Assembly (NCBI GenBank): GCA_029961685.1
Contig: JARWKL010000007.1
Coordinates: forward strand, 15,819,013 to 15,883,012
Source: Aristolochia californica
Lineage: Eukaryota; Streptophyta; Magnoliopsida; Piperales; Aristolochiaceae
Direction: 5' to 3'
DNA length: 64,000 nt
Below the pieces are notes generated by a model. The model saw only the letters and a list, made by a program, of their open reading frames with translations, made no database searches and was not told the origin of the DNA. Below are positions 12,195 to 25,116 of this stretch, piece after piece; position 1 is the stretch's first letter, and every line of letters starts with the position of its first letter. The translations under genes were made by a program, and so were the position numbers.

Positions 12195-13516
12195 TTGTGG
12201 TGTGTGAATAGATATTTTTTATTTACTTTAGTTATTATTTTAAATATTTTCCACACATCAACTATAAAATTTTTATTTTGTTCTGATCTTTTTTACCTTT
12301 TTTGTTTACGGGATGAAGGGGGGAGAGAAAACTCAAAGTTTTATTTAAGAAAAAAGTGTACATCTAAAATGGAAATGTACAATGCACAAATGTAGAGAGA
12401 GGTATTTCCAACGAGTGTCTGTGTTTTTTAGGGATCGTATGCACTCTTTCGTCGGGAATTGGGGGAGGCGGGCGATTTTTAACTGAGTGTTGACTTCAAA
12501 TCCATAAGTCATTTCTTACAAAAATATAGCCCGTTACGCATGACAAATCACTTTACAATCATCTATGATTGTTAGCTCAACTTTTTGAATATGGGCAAAA
12601 TAATGGCTTGTTTGACTCGGGCAAATATCCCTCAGCACGTTCACTTGAGAATTTAAAGAGCGTTTGTTATTCTCTTTAAAACCTTTGGATCCATAGGTCA
12701 TTTGAATCTTTAACATATTTCTGGCATGTATATCTAATTTTAAAACATGTGTAGAAAAAATCTCCTTCAAGTAAAATTCCAAGATATTCGTTTTGGACAG
12801 TGGAATTTCCCAAACTTGGATAACAAAACTTTTGTATTCATTTGTGGTGTGTGAATAAATTTTCTTCATTTACTTTTTTTATTGTTTTAAACTTTTTCCG
12901 TACATCAACTATGAAATTTTCATTTTGCTGTGATCTATTTGCCTTTTTTGTTTACGGGATGAAGGGAAAGCGAAAAACTCGAAGTTTTGATTTGAGAAAA
13001 ATGTGTAGATCTAAAACGGAAATGCACAATGCACATATGTAGAGAGAGATAATTCCAAAGAGTGTCTGTAGTTTTTAGGGATTGTAAGCACCTTTTCATT
13101 GTTATATCTCACGTTTTGCAATCATCGGGAAACGGGGGAGGCGGGCGATTTTTAACTGAGTGTTGAATTGCAATCCATAAGTCATTTCATACAAAAATAT
13201 AGCCCGTTATGCATGATAAATCACATTACAATCATCTATGATTAATTTTGTCAAATTTTTGAAAATGGGCAAAATAATGACTTGTTAGACTCGGGTAAAT
13301 ATCCCACCGCACGTTCACTTGAGAATTTAATGAGTGTTTGTTATTCCCCTTAAAAGCTTTGGATCCATAGCTTATTTGAATCTTTAACATGTTTTCGGCA
13401 TGCATATTCATTTTTAAAACATGTGTAGAAAAAATCTCCTTCATGTAAAATTCCAAGATATTAATTTTGGACTAGTGGAATTTCCCAAACTTGGATAACA
13501 AAACTTTTGTGTTCAT
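12195..13516 (+). repeat. A unit (12195, 27-bp deletion) and multiply mosaic unit (12842)
   Basis: The A unit is 647 bp and lacks the TTTTTATATC to GCAATCG segment at about 12450. The 675-bp unit at 12842 is B at its head, A over the G-rich box (about 13118-13150), B again through GATTAATTTTGTCA, C at AAATTTTTGAAAATGG from 13251, and A at its tail. Four switches inside one unit look like repeated conversion rather than one crossover. Confidence 0.87.
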
Positions 13517-14859
13517 TTGTGGTGTGTGAATAAATTTTCTTCATTTACTTTTTTTATTGTTTTAAACTTTTTCCGTACATCAACTATGAAATTTTCATTT
13601 TGCTGTGATCTATTTGCCTTTTTTGGTTACGGGATGAAGGGTGAGCGAAAAACTCGAAGTTTTGATTTAAGAAAAATGTGTACATCTAAAACGAAAATGC
13701 ACAATGCACATATGTAGAGAGAGACAATTCCAAAGAGTGTCTGTAATTTTTAGGGACTGTAAGCACCTTTTTGTTTTTATATCTCAGGTTTTGCAATCGT
13801 CGGGAAAAATAGGTTGCGGAGGATTTTTAACTGAGTGTTGAATTGCAATCCATAAGTCATTTCATACAAAAATATAGCCCATTATGCATGATAAATCACA
13901 TTACAATCATCTATGATTAATTATGTCAGCTTTTTGCAAATGGGCAAAATAATGGCTTGTTTGACTCGGGTAAATATCCCACCGCAAGTTCACTTGAGAA
14001 TTTAATGAGTGTTTGTTATTCTCTTTAAAAGCTTTGCATCCATAGCGCATTTGCATCTTTAACATGTTTCAAACATGCATATCCATTTTTAAAACAAGTG
14101 TGGATGAAATCTCTTTCTTGCAAAATTCCAAGCTGGGTTAAACTAGTGGAATTTCCCAAAATTGGATAGCAAAACTTTTGTGTTCATTTGTTTTGGGTGA
14201 ATAAATTTTCATTATTTATATTTGTTATTGTTTTAAATTTTTTCCATACACCAACTTAAAAATTTCATTTTGTTGTAAGCTTTTTGCCTTGTTTGTTTTC
14301 GGGATGAAGGGACAGCGAAAAGTTAAAGTTTTGATTTAAGAAAGAAGTGTACATCTAAAATGGAAAAGCACAATGCACAATTTTATGGAGAGATAATTCC
14401 AAAGAGTGTCTGTAATTTTTAGGGATTGTAAGCTCGTTTTAGTTTTTATATCTTAGGTTTTGCAATCGTCGGGAAAAATTGGGTGCAGAGGATTTTTAAC
14501 TGAGTGTTGAATTGCAATCCGTAAGTCATTTCATACAAAAATATAGTCTGTTACGCATGATAAATTACTTTACAATCATCAATGATTGTGAGATCAAATT
14601 TTTAGAAATGGGCAAAATAATGACTTGTTAGACTCGGGTAAATATCCCATCGCACGTTCACTTGGGAATTTAATGAGCGTTTGTTATTCTCTTTAAAAGC
14701 TTTGGATCCATAAGTCATTTAAAACTTTAACATGTTTCAAGCATGCATATCCATTTTTAAAACATGTGTAGAAAAAATCTCCTTCATGTAAAATTCCAAG
14801 CTTAATGTGGTTGGACTAATGGAATTTTCCAAACTTGGATAACAAAACTTTCTGTTCAT
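13517..14859 (+). repeat. B and C units at 13517 and 14188
   Basis: Units are 671 and 672 bp. Private markers are TTTTTTGGTTACGGGATG, GAGAGACAATTCC, AGGGACTGTAAGC, AATAGGTTGCGG and a shortened CCAAGCTGGGTTAAAC junction. All of these recur in the units at 17042 and 17712, which identifies them as duplicate copies. Confidence 0.9.
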
Positions 14860-15704
14860 TTGTGGTGTGTGAATGGATATTTTTTATTTACATTAGTTAT
14901 TATTTTAAATATTTTCCCCACATGAACTATAAAAATTTTATTTTGTTGTGATCTTTTTTGCCTTTTTTGTTTACGGGATGAAGGGGAAGCGAAAACTCAA
15001 AGTTCAAATTTAAGAAAAAAGTGTACATCTAAAATTGAAATGCACAATGCACAAATGTAGAGAGATATATTTCCAAAGAGTGTGTGTATGTTTTAGGGAT
15101 CGTATGCACTTTTTCGTTTTTATATCTAAGGTTTTGCAATCGTCGGGAAAATGGGGAGGCGGGCGATTTTTAACTTAGTTTTGACTTTAAGTCCATCAGT
15201 CATTTCTGACAAAAATATAGCCCCTTAAGCATGACAAATCACTTTGCAATTTTTAGGGATTGTAAACACCATTTCGTTTTTATATCTCAGGTTTTGCAAT
15301 CGTCGGGAAAAATGGGTTGCGGAGGATTTTTAACTGAGTGTTGAATTGCAATCTATAAGTCATTTCATACAAGAATATAGCCCGTTACGCATGATACATC
15401 ACATTACAATCATCTATGATTAATTATGTCAGCTTTTTGCAAATGGGCAAAATAATGGCATATTTGACTTGGGTAAATATCCCACTGCAAGTTCACTTGA
15501 GAATTTAATGAGCGTTTGTTATTGTCTTTAAAAGCTTTGCATCGATAGCTCATTTGCATCTTTAACATGTTTCAAACATGCATAACCATTTTTAAAACAT
15601 GTGTGGATGAAATCTCTTTCTTGCAAAATTCCAAGCTATTAGGGTTAAACTAGTGGAATTTCCCAAAATTGGATAACAAAACTTTTGTGTTCATTTGTGT
15701 TAGG
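14860..15704 (+). repeat. 845-bp unit: A head joined out of register to B body
   Basis: The sequence is A type to GACAAATCACTTTGCAAT near 15249, then jumps back to a B-type TTTTTAGGGATTGTAAAC, which normally lies about 150 bp earlier in a unit. The result is 170 bp longer than a normal unit and contains two copies of the GTCGGGAAA region. The join has only a short A/T-rich overlap, consistent with end joining or slippage rather than homologous exchange. Confidence 0.87.
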
Positions 15705-16367
15705 TGAATAAATTTTCTTTATTTATATTTGTTATTTTTTTAATTTTTTCCATACATCAACTATAAAATTTTCATTTTGTTGTAAGCTTTTTGCCTTGTT
15801 TGTTTTCGGGATGAAGGGAGAGCGAAAAGTCAAAGTTTTGATTTAGGAAAAATGTGTACATATAAAATGGAAAAGCACAATGCACAATTGTAGGGAGAGA
15901 TAATTCCAAAGAGTGTCTGTAATTTTTAGGAATTGGAAGCTCTTTTTAGTGTTTATATCTCAGGTATTGCAATCGTCGGGAAAAATTGGTGGCAGTGGAT
16001 TTTTAACAGAGTGTTGAATTGCAAACCATAAGTCATTTCATAGAAAAATATAGCCCGTTACGCATCATAAATCACTTTACAATCATCTATGATTGTTAGA
16101 TCAAATTTTTCAAAATGGGCAAATTAACGACTTGTTAGACTCGGATAAATATCCCACCGCACGTTCACTTGAGAATTTAATGAGCGTTTGTTATTCTCTT
16201 TAAAAGCATTGGATCCATAGGTTATTTGAATCTTTAACATGTTTCAAGCATGCATATCCATTTTTAAAACATGTGTAGAAAAAATCTCCTTGATGTAAAA
16301 TTCCAAGCTTAATAGGGTTGGACTAATGGAATTTCCAAAACTTGGATAGAAAAAAATTTGTGTTCAT
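15705..16367 (+). repeat. C unit at 15705
   Basis: This 663-bp C unit follows the 845-bp unit. It carries TTAGGTGAATAAA in place of TTGGGTGAATAAA, a variant shared with the C unit at 23771. Confidence 0.88.
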
Positions 16368-18382
16368 TTGTGGTGCGTGAATAGATATTTTTTATTTACA
16401 ATAGTTATTATTTTAAATATTTTCCACACATCAACTATAAACTTTTAATTTTGTTGTGATCTTTTTTGCCTTTTTTGTTTACGGGATGAAGCGGGTGCGA
16501 AAACTCAAAGTTCTGATTAAAGAAAAAAGTGTACATCTAAAATGGAAATGCACAATGCACAAATGTAGAGAGAGATATTTCCAAAGAGTGTCTATATGTT
16601 TTTGGGAACGTATGCACTTTTTCGTTTTTATATCAAAGTTTTTGCAATCGTCGGGAAATGGGGGAGGCGGGCGATTTTTAACTGAGTGTTGACTTCAAAT
16701 CCATAAGTCATTTCTTACAAAAATATAGCCCGTTACGCATGACAAATCACTTTACAATCACCTATGATTGTTAGCTAAACTTTTTGAATATGGGCAAAAT
16801 AATAGGTTGTTTAACTCTGGCAAATATCCCACCACACGTTCACTTGAGAATTTAATGAGCGTTTGTTATTCTCTTTAAAAGCTTTGGATCCATAGGTCAT
16901 TTGAATCTTTAACATGTTTCTGGCATGCATATTCATTTTTAAAACATGTGTACAAAAAATCTCCTTCATGTAAAATTCCAAGATATTAATTTTGGACTAG
17001 TGGAATTTCCCAAACTTGGATAACAAAACTTTTGTGTTCATTTGTGGTGTGTGAATAAATTTTCTTCATTTACTTTTTTTATTGTTTTAAACTTTTTCCG
17101 TACATCAACTATGAAATTTTATTTTGCTGTGATCTATTTGCCTTTTTTGGTTACGGGATGAAGGGAGAGCGAAAAACTCGAAGTTTTGATTTAAGAAAAA
17201 TTTGTACATATAAAATGGAAATGCACATTGCACATATGTAGAGAGAGACAATTCCAAAGTGTGTCTGTAATTTTTAGGGACTGTAAGCACCTTTTCGTTT
17301 TTATATCTCAAGTTTTGCAATCGTCGAGAAAAATAGGTTGCGGAGGATTTTTAACTGAGTGTTGAATTGCAATCCATAAGTCATTTCATACAAAAATATA
17401 GCCCATTACTAATGATAAATCACATTACAATCATCTATGATTAATTATGTCAATTTTTTGTAAATGGGCAAAATAATGGCATGTTTGACTCGGGTAAATA
17501 TCACACCGCAAGTTCACTTGAGAATTTAATGAGGGTTTGTTATTCTCTTTAAAAGCATTTCATCCATAGCTCATTTGCATCTTTAACATGTTTCAAACAT
17601 GCATATCCTTTTTTAAAACAAGTGTGGATGAAATCTCTTTCTTGCAAAATTCCAAGCTGGGTTAAACTAGTGGAATTTCCCAAAATTGGATAGCAAAATT
17701 TTTGTGTTCATTTGTGTTGGGTGAATAAATTTTCATTATTTATATTTGTTATTGTTTTAAATTTTTTCCATACACCAACTTAAAAATTTCATTTTGTTGT
17801 AAGCTTTTTGCCTTGTTTGTTTTCGGGATGAAGGGACAGCGAAAAGTTAAAGTTTTGATTTAAGAAAAAAGTGTACATCTAAAATGGAAAAGCACAATGC
17901 ACAATTGTAGGGAGAGATAATTCCATAGAGTGTCTGTAATTTTTAGGGATTGTAAGCTCTTTTAAGTTTTTATATCTCAGGTTTTGCAATCGTCGGGAAA
18001 AATTGGTGGCTGAGGATTTTTAACTGAGTGTTGAATTGCAATCCATAAGTCATTTCATACAAAAATATAGCCCATTACGCGTGATAAACACTTTACAATC
18101 TTTTATGATTTTTAGATCAAATTTTTAAAAATGGGGAAAATAATGACTTGTTAGACTCGGGTAAATATCCCACCGCACGTTCACATGGGAATTTAATGAG
18201 CGTTTGTTATTCTCTTTGAAAGCTTTGGATCCATAGCTCATTTAAAACTTTAACATGTTTTAAGCATGCATATCCATTTTTAAAACATGTGTAGAAAAAA
18301 TCTCCTTCATGTAAAATTCCAAGCTTAATAGGGTTGGACTAATGGAATTTCCCAAACTTGGATAACTAAACTTTCTGTTCAT
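16368..18382 (+). repeat. A-B-C trimer, units at 16368, 17042, 17712
   Basis: Units are 674, 670 and 671 bp. From about 16925 on, this block carries the same private variants as 13400-14859 (TTAATTTTGGACTAG, TTTTGGTTACGG, CCAAGCTGGGTTAAAC). It is the downstream copy of the 3.52-kb-spaced duplication. Confidence 0.9.
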
Positions 18383-20399
18383 TTGTGGTGTGTGAATGGA
18401 TATTTTTTATTTTAGTTATTATTTTAAATATTTTCCACACATCAACTATAAAATTTTATTTTGTTGTGATCTTTTTTGCCTTTTTTGTTTACGGGATAAA
18501 GGGGAAGCGAAAACTCAAAGTTCAGATTGAAGAACAAAGTGTACATCTAAAATGGAAATGCACAACGCACAAATGTAGAGAGATATATTTCCAAAGAGTG
18601 TGTGTATGTTTTAGGGATCGTATGCACTTTTTCGTTTTTATATCTAAGGTTTTGCAATCGTCGGGAAACGGGGGAGGCGGGCGATTTTTAACTTAGTGTT
18701 GACTTTAAATCCATCAGTCATTTCTGACAAAAATATAGCCCCTTACGCATGACAAATCACTTTACAATCACCTATGATTGTTAGCTCAACTTTTTGAATA
18801 TGGGCAAAATATTGGCTTGTTTGACTCGGGAAAATATCCCACCGCACGTTCACTTGAGAATTTAATGAGCGTTTGTTATTCTCTTTAAAAGCTTTGGTTC
18901 CATAGGTCATTTGAATCTTTAACATGTTTCTGGTATGCATATCCTTTTTTAAGACATGTGTAGAAAAAATCTCCTTCATGTAAATTTCCAAGATATTAGT
19001 TTTGGACTGGAATTTCCCAAACTTGGATAACAAAACTTTTGTGTTCATTTCTAGTGTGTGAATAAATTTTCTTCATTTAGTTTTTTTATTATTTTAAACC
19101 TTTTTCGTACATCAACTATGAAATTTTCATTTTGCTGTGATCTATTTGCCTTTTTTGTTTACAGGACAAAGGGAGAGAGAAAAACTCGAAGTTTTGATGT
19201 AAGTAAAATGTGTACACCTCAAAACGGAAAGGCACAATGCACATATGTAGAGAGAGATAATTCCGAAGAGTGTTTGTAATTTTTAGGGATTGTAAGCACC
19301 TTTTCGTTTTTATATCTCAGGTTTTGCAATCGTCTTGAAAAATGGGTTGCGGAGGATTTTTAACTGAGTGTTGAATTGCAATCCATAAGTTATTTCATAC
19401 AAAAATATAGCTTGTTACACATGATAAATCACATTAAAATCATCTATGTTTAATTATGTCAGCTTTTTGCAAATGGGCAAAATAATGGCATGTTTGACTC
19501 GGGTAAATATCCCACCGCAAGTTCACTTGAGAATTTCATGAGAGTTTGTTATTCTCTTTAAAAGCTTTGAATCCATAGCTCATTTGCATCTTTAACATGT
19601 TTCAAACATGCATATCCTTTTTTAAAACATGTGTGGATCAAATCTCTTTCTTGCTAAATTCCAAGCTATTAGGGTTAAACTAGTGGAATTTCCCAAAATT
19701 GGATAACAAAACTTTTGTGTTCATTTGTGTTGGGTGAATAAATTTTCTTTATTTATATTTTTTATTGTTTTAAATTATTTCCATACATCAACTATAAAAT
19801 TTTCATTTTGTTGTAAGGTTTTTTTGCCTTGTTTGTTTTCGGGATGAAGGGAGAGCGAAAAGTCAAAGTTTTGATTTAAGAAAAAAGTGTACATCTAAAA
19901 TGGAAAAGCACAATGCACAATTGTAGGGAGAGATAATTCCAAAGAGTGTCTATAGTTTTTAGGGATTGTAAGCTCTTTTTAGTTTTTATATCTCAGGTTT
20001 TGCAATCGTCGGGAAAAATTGGTGGCAGAAGATTTTTAACTGAGTGTTGAATTGTAATCCATAATCATTTAATACAAAAATATAGCCCGTTACGCATGAT
20101 AAATCACTGTACAATCATCTATGATTGTTACATCAAATTTTTAAAAATGGGTAAAATAATGACTTGTTAGACTCGGGTAAATATCCCACCGCACATTCAC
20201 TTGGGAATTTAATGAGCATTTGTTATTCTCTTTAAAAGATTTGGATCCATAGGTCATTTGAATCTTTAACATGTTTCGAGCATGCATATCCATTTTTAAA
20301 ACATGTGTAGGAAAAATCTCCTTCATGTAAAATTCCAAGCTTAATATGGTTGGACTAATGGAATTTCCAAAACTTGGATAACAAAACTTTTGTCTTCAT
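18383..20399 (+). repeat. A-B-C trimer, units at 18383, 19049, 19725
   Basis: Units are 666, 676 and 675 bp. The A unit shares GTGTGTGAATGGATAT, GACTTTAAATCCATCAG and CATTTCTGAC with the unit at 14860, but continues normally past the point where that unit is rearranged. The anchor of the B unit is mutated to TTTCTAGTGTG. Confidence 0.9.
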
Positions 20400-22423
20400 T
20401 TGTGGTGTGTGAATAGATATTTTTTATTTACATTAGATATTATTTTAAGTATTTTCCGCACACCAACTATAAAATTTTTATTTTGTTGTGATCTTTTTTG
20501 CCTTTTTTGTTTACGGGATGAAGGGGGAGCGAAAACTCAAAGTTTTGATTTAAGAATAAAGTCTACATCTACAATGGAAAAGCACAATGCACAAATTTAG
20601 AGAGAGATATTTCCAAAGAGTGTCTGCATGTTTTAGGGATCGTACGCACTTTTTCGTTTTTATATCTAAGGTTTTGCAATCATCGGGAAACGGGGGAGGC
20701 GGGCGATTTTTAACAGAGTGTTGACATCAAATCCATAAGTCATTTCTTACAAAAATATAGGCCGTTACGCATGACAAATTACTTTACAATCACTTATGAT
20801 TGTTGGCTCAACTTTTTGAATATGGGCAAAATAATGGCTTGTTTGACTCGGGCAAATATCCCACCGCACGTTCACTTGAGAATTTAATGAGCGTTTGTTA
20901 TTCTCTTTAAAAGCTTTGGATCCGTAGGTGATTTGAATCTTTAACATGTTTCTGGCTTGCATATCCATTTTTAAAATATTTGTAGAAAAAATCTCCTTCA
21001 TGTAAAAATTCCAAGATATTAGTTTTGGACTAGTGGAATTTTCCAAACTTGGATAACAAAACTTTTGTGTTCATTTGTGGTGTGTGAATAAATTTTCTTC
21101 ATTTACTTTTTTTATTGTTTTAAACTTTTTTCGTACATCAACTATGAAACTTTCATTTTGCTGTGATCTATTTGCCTTTTTTGTTTACGGGATGAAGGGT
21201 GAGCGAAAAACTCGAAGTTTTGATTTAAGAAAAATGCGTACATCTAAAATGAAAATGCACAATGCACATATGGAGAGAGAGATAATTCCAAAGAGTGTCT
21301 GTAATTTTTAGGGATTGTAAGCACCTTTTCGTTTTTATATCTCAGGTGTTGCAATCGTCGGGAAAAATAGGTTGTGGAGGATTTTTAACTGAGTGTTGAA
21401 TTGCAATCCATAAGTCATTTCATACGAAAATATAGCCCGTTACGCACGATAAATCACATTACAGTTATCTATGATTAATTATGTCAGCTTTTTGCAAATG
21501 GGCAAAATAATGGCATGTTTGACTTTGCTAAATATCCCACCGCAAGTTCACTTGAGAATTTAATGAGCGTTTGTAATTCTCTTTAAAAGCTTTACATCCA
21601 TAGCTCATTTGCTTCTTTAACATGTTTCAAACATGCATATCCATTTTTCAAACATGTGTGGGCGAAATCTCTTTCTTGCAAAATTCCAAGCCATTAGGGT
21701 TAACCTAGTGGAATTTCCCAAAATTGGATAACAAAACCTTTGTGTTCATTTGTGTTGGGTGAATAAATTTTCTTTATTTATATTTGTTATTGTTTTAAGT
21801 TTTTTTCATACATCAACCATAAAATTTTCATTTTGTTGTAAGCTTTTTGCCTTGTTTGTTTTCGGGATGAAGGGAGAGCGAAAAGTCAAAGTTTTGATTT
21901 AAGGAAAAAGTGTACATCTAAAATGAAAAAGCACAATGCACAATTATAGGGAGAGATAATTCCAAAGAGTGCCTATAATTTTTTGGGATTGTAAGCTCTT
22001 TTAGGGTTTATATCTCAGGTTTTGCAATCGTCAGAAAAAATTGGTGGCAGAGGATTTTTAACTGAGTGTTGAATTGCAATCCATAAGTCATTTCATACAA
22101 AAATGTAGACCGTTACGTATGATAAATCACTTCTACAGTCATCTATGATTTTTAGATCAAATTTTTGAAAATGGGTAAAATAATGACTTGTTAGACTCGG
22201 GTAAATATCCCACCGCACGTTCACTTGGGAATTTAATAAGCATTTGTTATTCTCTTTAAAAGCTTTGGATCCATAGGTCATTTGAATCTTTAACATGTTT
22301 CGAGCATGTATATCCATTTTTAAAACATGTGTAGAAAAAATCTCCTTCATGAAAAATTCCAAGCTTAATAGGGTTGGACTAATGGAATTTCCCAAACTTG
22401 GATAACAAAACTTTTGTGTTCAT
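20400..22423 (+). repeat. A-B-C trimer, units at 20400, 21075, 21750
   Basis: Units are 675, 675 and 674 bp, with no rearrangement seen. The C unit carries GTTAACCTAGTGG upstream of its head and CATCAACCATAAAATT in place of CATCAACTATAAAATT. Confidence 0.92.
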
Positions 22424-24443
22424 TTTTGGTGTGTGAATAGATATTTTTTATTTACATTAGTTATTATTTTAAATATTTTCCACACATCAACTATAAAATT
22501 TTTCTTTTGTTGTGATCTTTTTTGCCTATTTTGTTAACGGAATGAAGGGGGGCGAAAACTCAAAGTTCTGATTTAAGAAAAAAGTGCACATCTAAAATGG
22601 AAATGCACAATGCACAAATGTAGAGAGGGATATTTCCAAAGAGTATCTGCATGTTTTAGGGATAGTATGAAATTTTCGTTTTTATATCTAAGGTTTTGCA
22701 ATCGTGGGGAAACGGGGGAGGCGGGCGATTTTTAACTGAGTGTTGACATCAAATCCATGAGTCATTTCTTACAAAAATATAGCCCGTTACGCATGACAAA
22801 TCACTTTACAATCACCTATGATTGTTAGCTCAACTTTTTGAATATGGGCAAAATAATGGCTTGTTTGACTCGCGCAAATATCCCACCGCACGTTCACTTG
22901 AGAATTTAATGAGCCTTTGTTATTCTCTTTTAAAGCTTTGGATCCATAGGTCATTAGAATCTTTAACATGTTTCTGGCATGCATATCCATTTTTAAAACA
23001 TGTGCAAAAAAAATCTCCTTCATGTAAAATTCCAAGATATTAGTTTTGGACTAGTGGAATTTCCCAAACTTGGATAACAAAACTTTTGTGTTCATTTGTG
23101 GTGTGTGAATAAATTTTCTTCATCTACTTTTTTTATTGTTTTATACTTTTTCCGTACATCAACTATGAAATTTTTATTTTGCTGTGATCTATTTGCGTTT
23201 TTTGTTTACGGGATGAAGGGAGAGCGAAAAACTCGAAGTTTTGATTTAAGAAAAATGTGTACATCTAAAACGGAAATGCACAATGCACATATGTAGAGAG
23301 AGATAATTCCAAAGAGTGTCTGCAATTTTTAGGGATTGTAAGCACCTTTTCGTTTTTATATCTCAGGTTTTGCAATCGTCGAGAAAAATGGGTTGCAGAG
23401 GATTTTTAACTGAGTGTTGAATTGCAATCCATAAGTAATTTCATACAAAACTATAGCCCGTTACGCATGACAAATCACATTACAATGATCTATGATTAAT
23501 TATGTCAGCTTTTTGGAAATGGGCAAAATAATGGCATGTTTGACTCGGGTAAATATCCCACCGCAAATTCACTTGAGAATTTAATGAGCGTTTGTTATTC
23601 TCTTTAAATGCTTTGCATCGATAGCTCATTTGCATCTTTAACATGTTTCAAACATGCATATCCATTTTTAAAACATGTGTGGACGAAATCTCTTTCTTGC
23701 AAAATTCAAAGCTATTAGGGTTAAACTAGTGGAATTTCCCAAAATTGGATAACAAAACTTTTGTGTTCATTTGTGTTAGGTGAATAAATTTTCTTTATTT
23801 ATATTTTTTATTTTTTTAATTTTTTCCATACATCAACTATAAAATTTTCATTTTGTTGTAAGCTTTTTGCTTTGTTGTTTTTCGGGACGAAGGGAGAGCG
23901 AAAAGTCAAAGTTTTGATTTAAGAAAAATGTGTACATCTAAAATGGAAAAGCACAATGCACAACTGTAGGGAGAGATAATTCCAAAGAGTGTCTGTATTT
24001 TTTAGGGATTGTAAGCTCTTTTTAGTGTTTATATCTCAGGTTTTGCAATCGTCGGGAAAAATAGGTTGCGGAGGATTTTTAACTGAGTGTTGAATTGCAA
24101 TCCATAAGTCATTTCATACAAAAATATAGCCCGTTACGCAGGATAAATCACAATACAATCATCTATGATTAATTATGTCAGCTTTTTGCAAATGGTCAAA
24201 ATATTGGCATGTTTGACTCGGGTAAATATTCCACCGCAAGTTCACTTGAGAATTTAAAGAGCGTTTGTTATTCTCTTTAAAAGCTTTGCATCCATAGCTC
24301 ATTTGCATCTTTAACATGTTTCAAACATGCATATCCATTTTTAAAACATGTGTGGACGAAATCTCTTTCTTGCAAAATTCCAAGCTATTAGGGTTAAACA
24401 AGTGGAGTTTCCCAAAATTGGATATCAAAACTTTTGTGTTCAT
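22424..24443 (+). repeat. A, B and chimeric C/B units at 22424, 23096, 23771
   Basis: Units are 672, 675 and 673 bp. The third unit begins as C but becomes B between about 24028 and 24062 (AATAGGTTGCGGAGG, then GATTAATTATGTCAGC and a B tail). The next unit therefore starts again as C. Confidence 0.88.
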
Positions 24444-25116
24444 TTGTGTTGGGTGAATAATTTTTTTTATTTATATTTTTTATTGTTTTAAATTTTTTCC
24501 ATACATGAAATATAAAATTTTCATTTTGTTGTAAGCTTTTTGCCTTGTTTGTTTTCGGGATGAAGGGAGAGTGAAAAGTCAAAGTTTTGATTTAAGAAAA
24601 AAGTGTACATCTAAAATGGAAAACCACTATGCACAATTGTAAGGAGAGATAATTCCAAAGAGTGTCTGTAATTTTTAGGGATTGTAAGCTATTTTTAGTT
24701 TTTATATCTCAGGTTTTTCAATCGTCGGGAAAAATTGGTGGGAGACGATTTTTAACTGAGTGTTGAATTGCAATCCATAAGTCATTTCATACAAAAATAT
24801 AGCCTGTTACGCATGATAAATCACTTTACAATCATCTATGATTGTTTGATCAAATTTTTAAAAATGGGCAAAATAATGACTTGTTAGACTCGGGTTAATA
24901 TCCCACCGCATGTTCACATGAGAATTTAATGAGCGTTTGTTATTCTCTTTAAAAGCTTTGGATCCATTGGTCATTTGAATCTTTAACATGTTTCAATCAT
25001 GCATATTCATTTTTAAAACATGTGTAGAAAAAATCTCCTTCATGTAAAATTCCAAGCTTAATAGGGTTGGACTAATGGAATTTCCCAAACTTGGATAACA
25101 AAACTTTTGTGTTCAT
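24444..25116 (+). repeat. C unit at 24444
   Basis: A full-length 673-bp C unit, directly after a unit that also began as C. The repeated C head is the consequence of the C/B exchange upstream. Confidence 0.9.
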
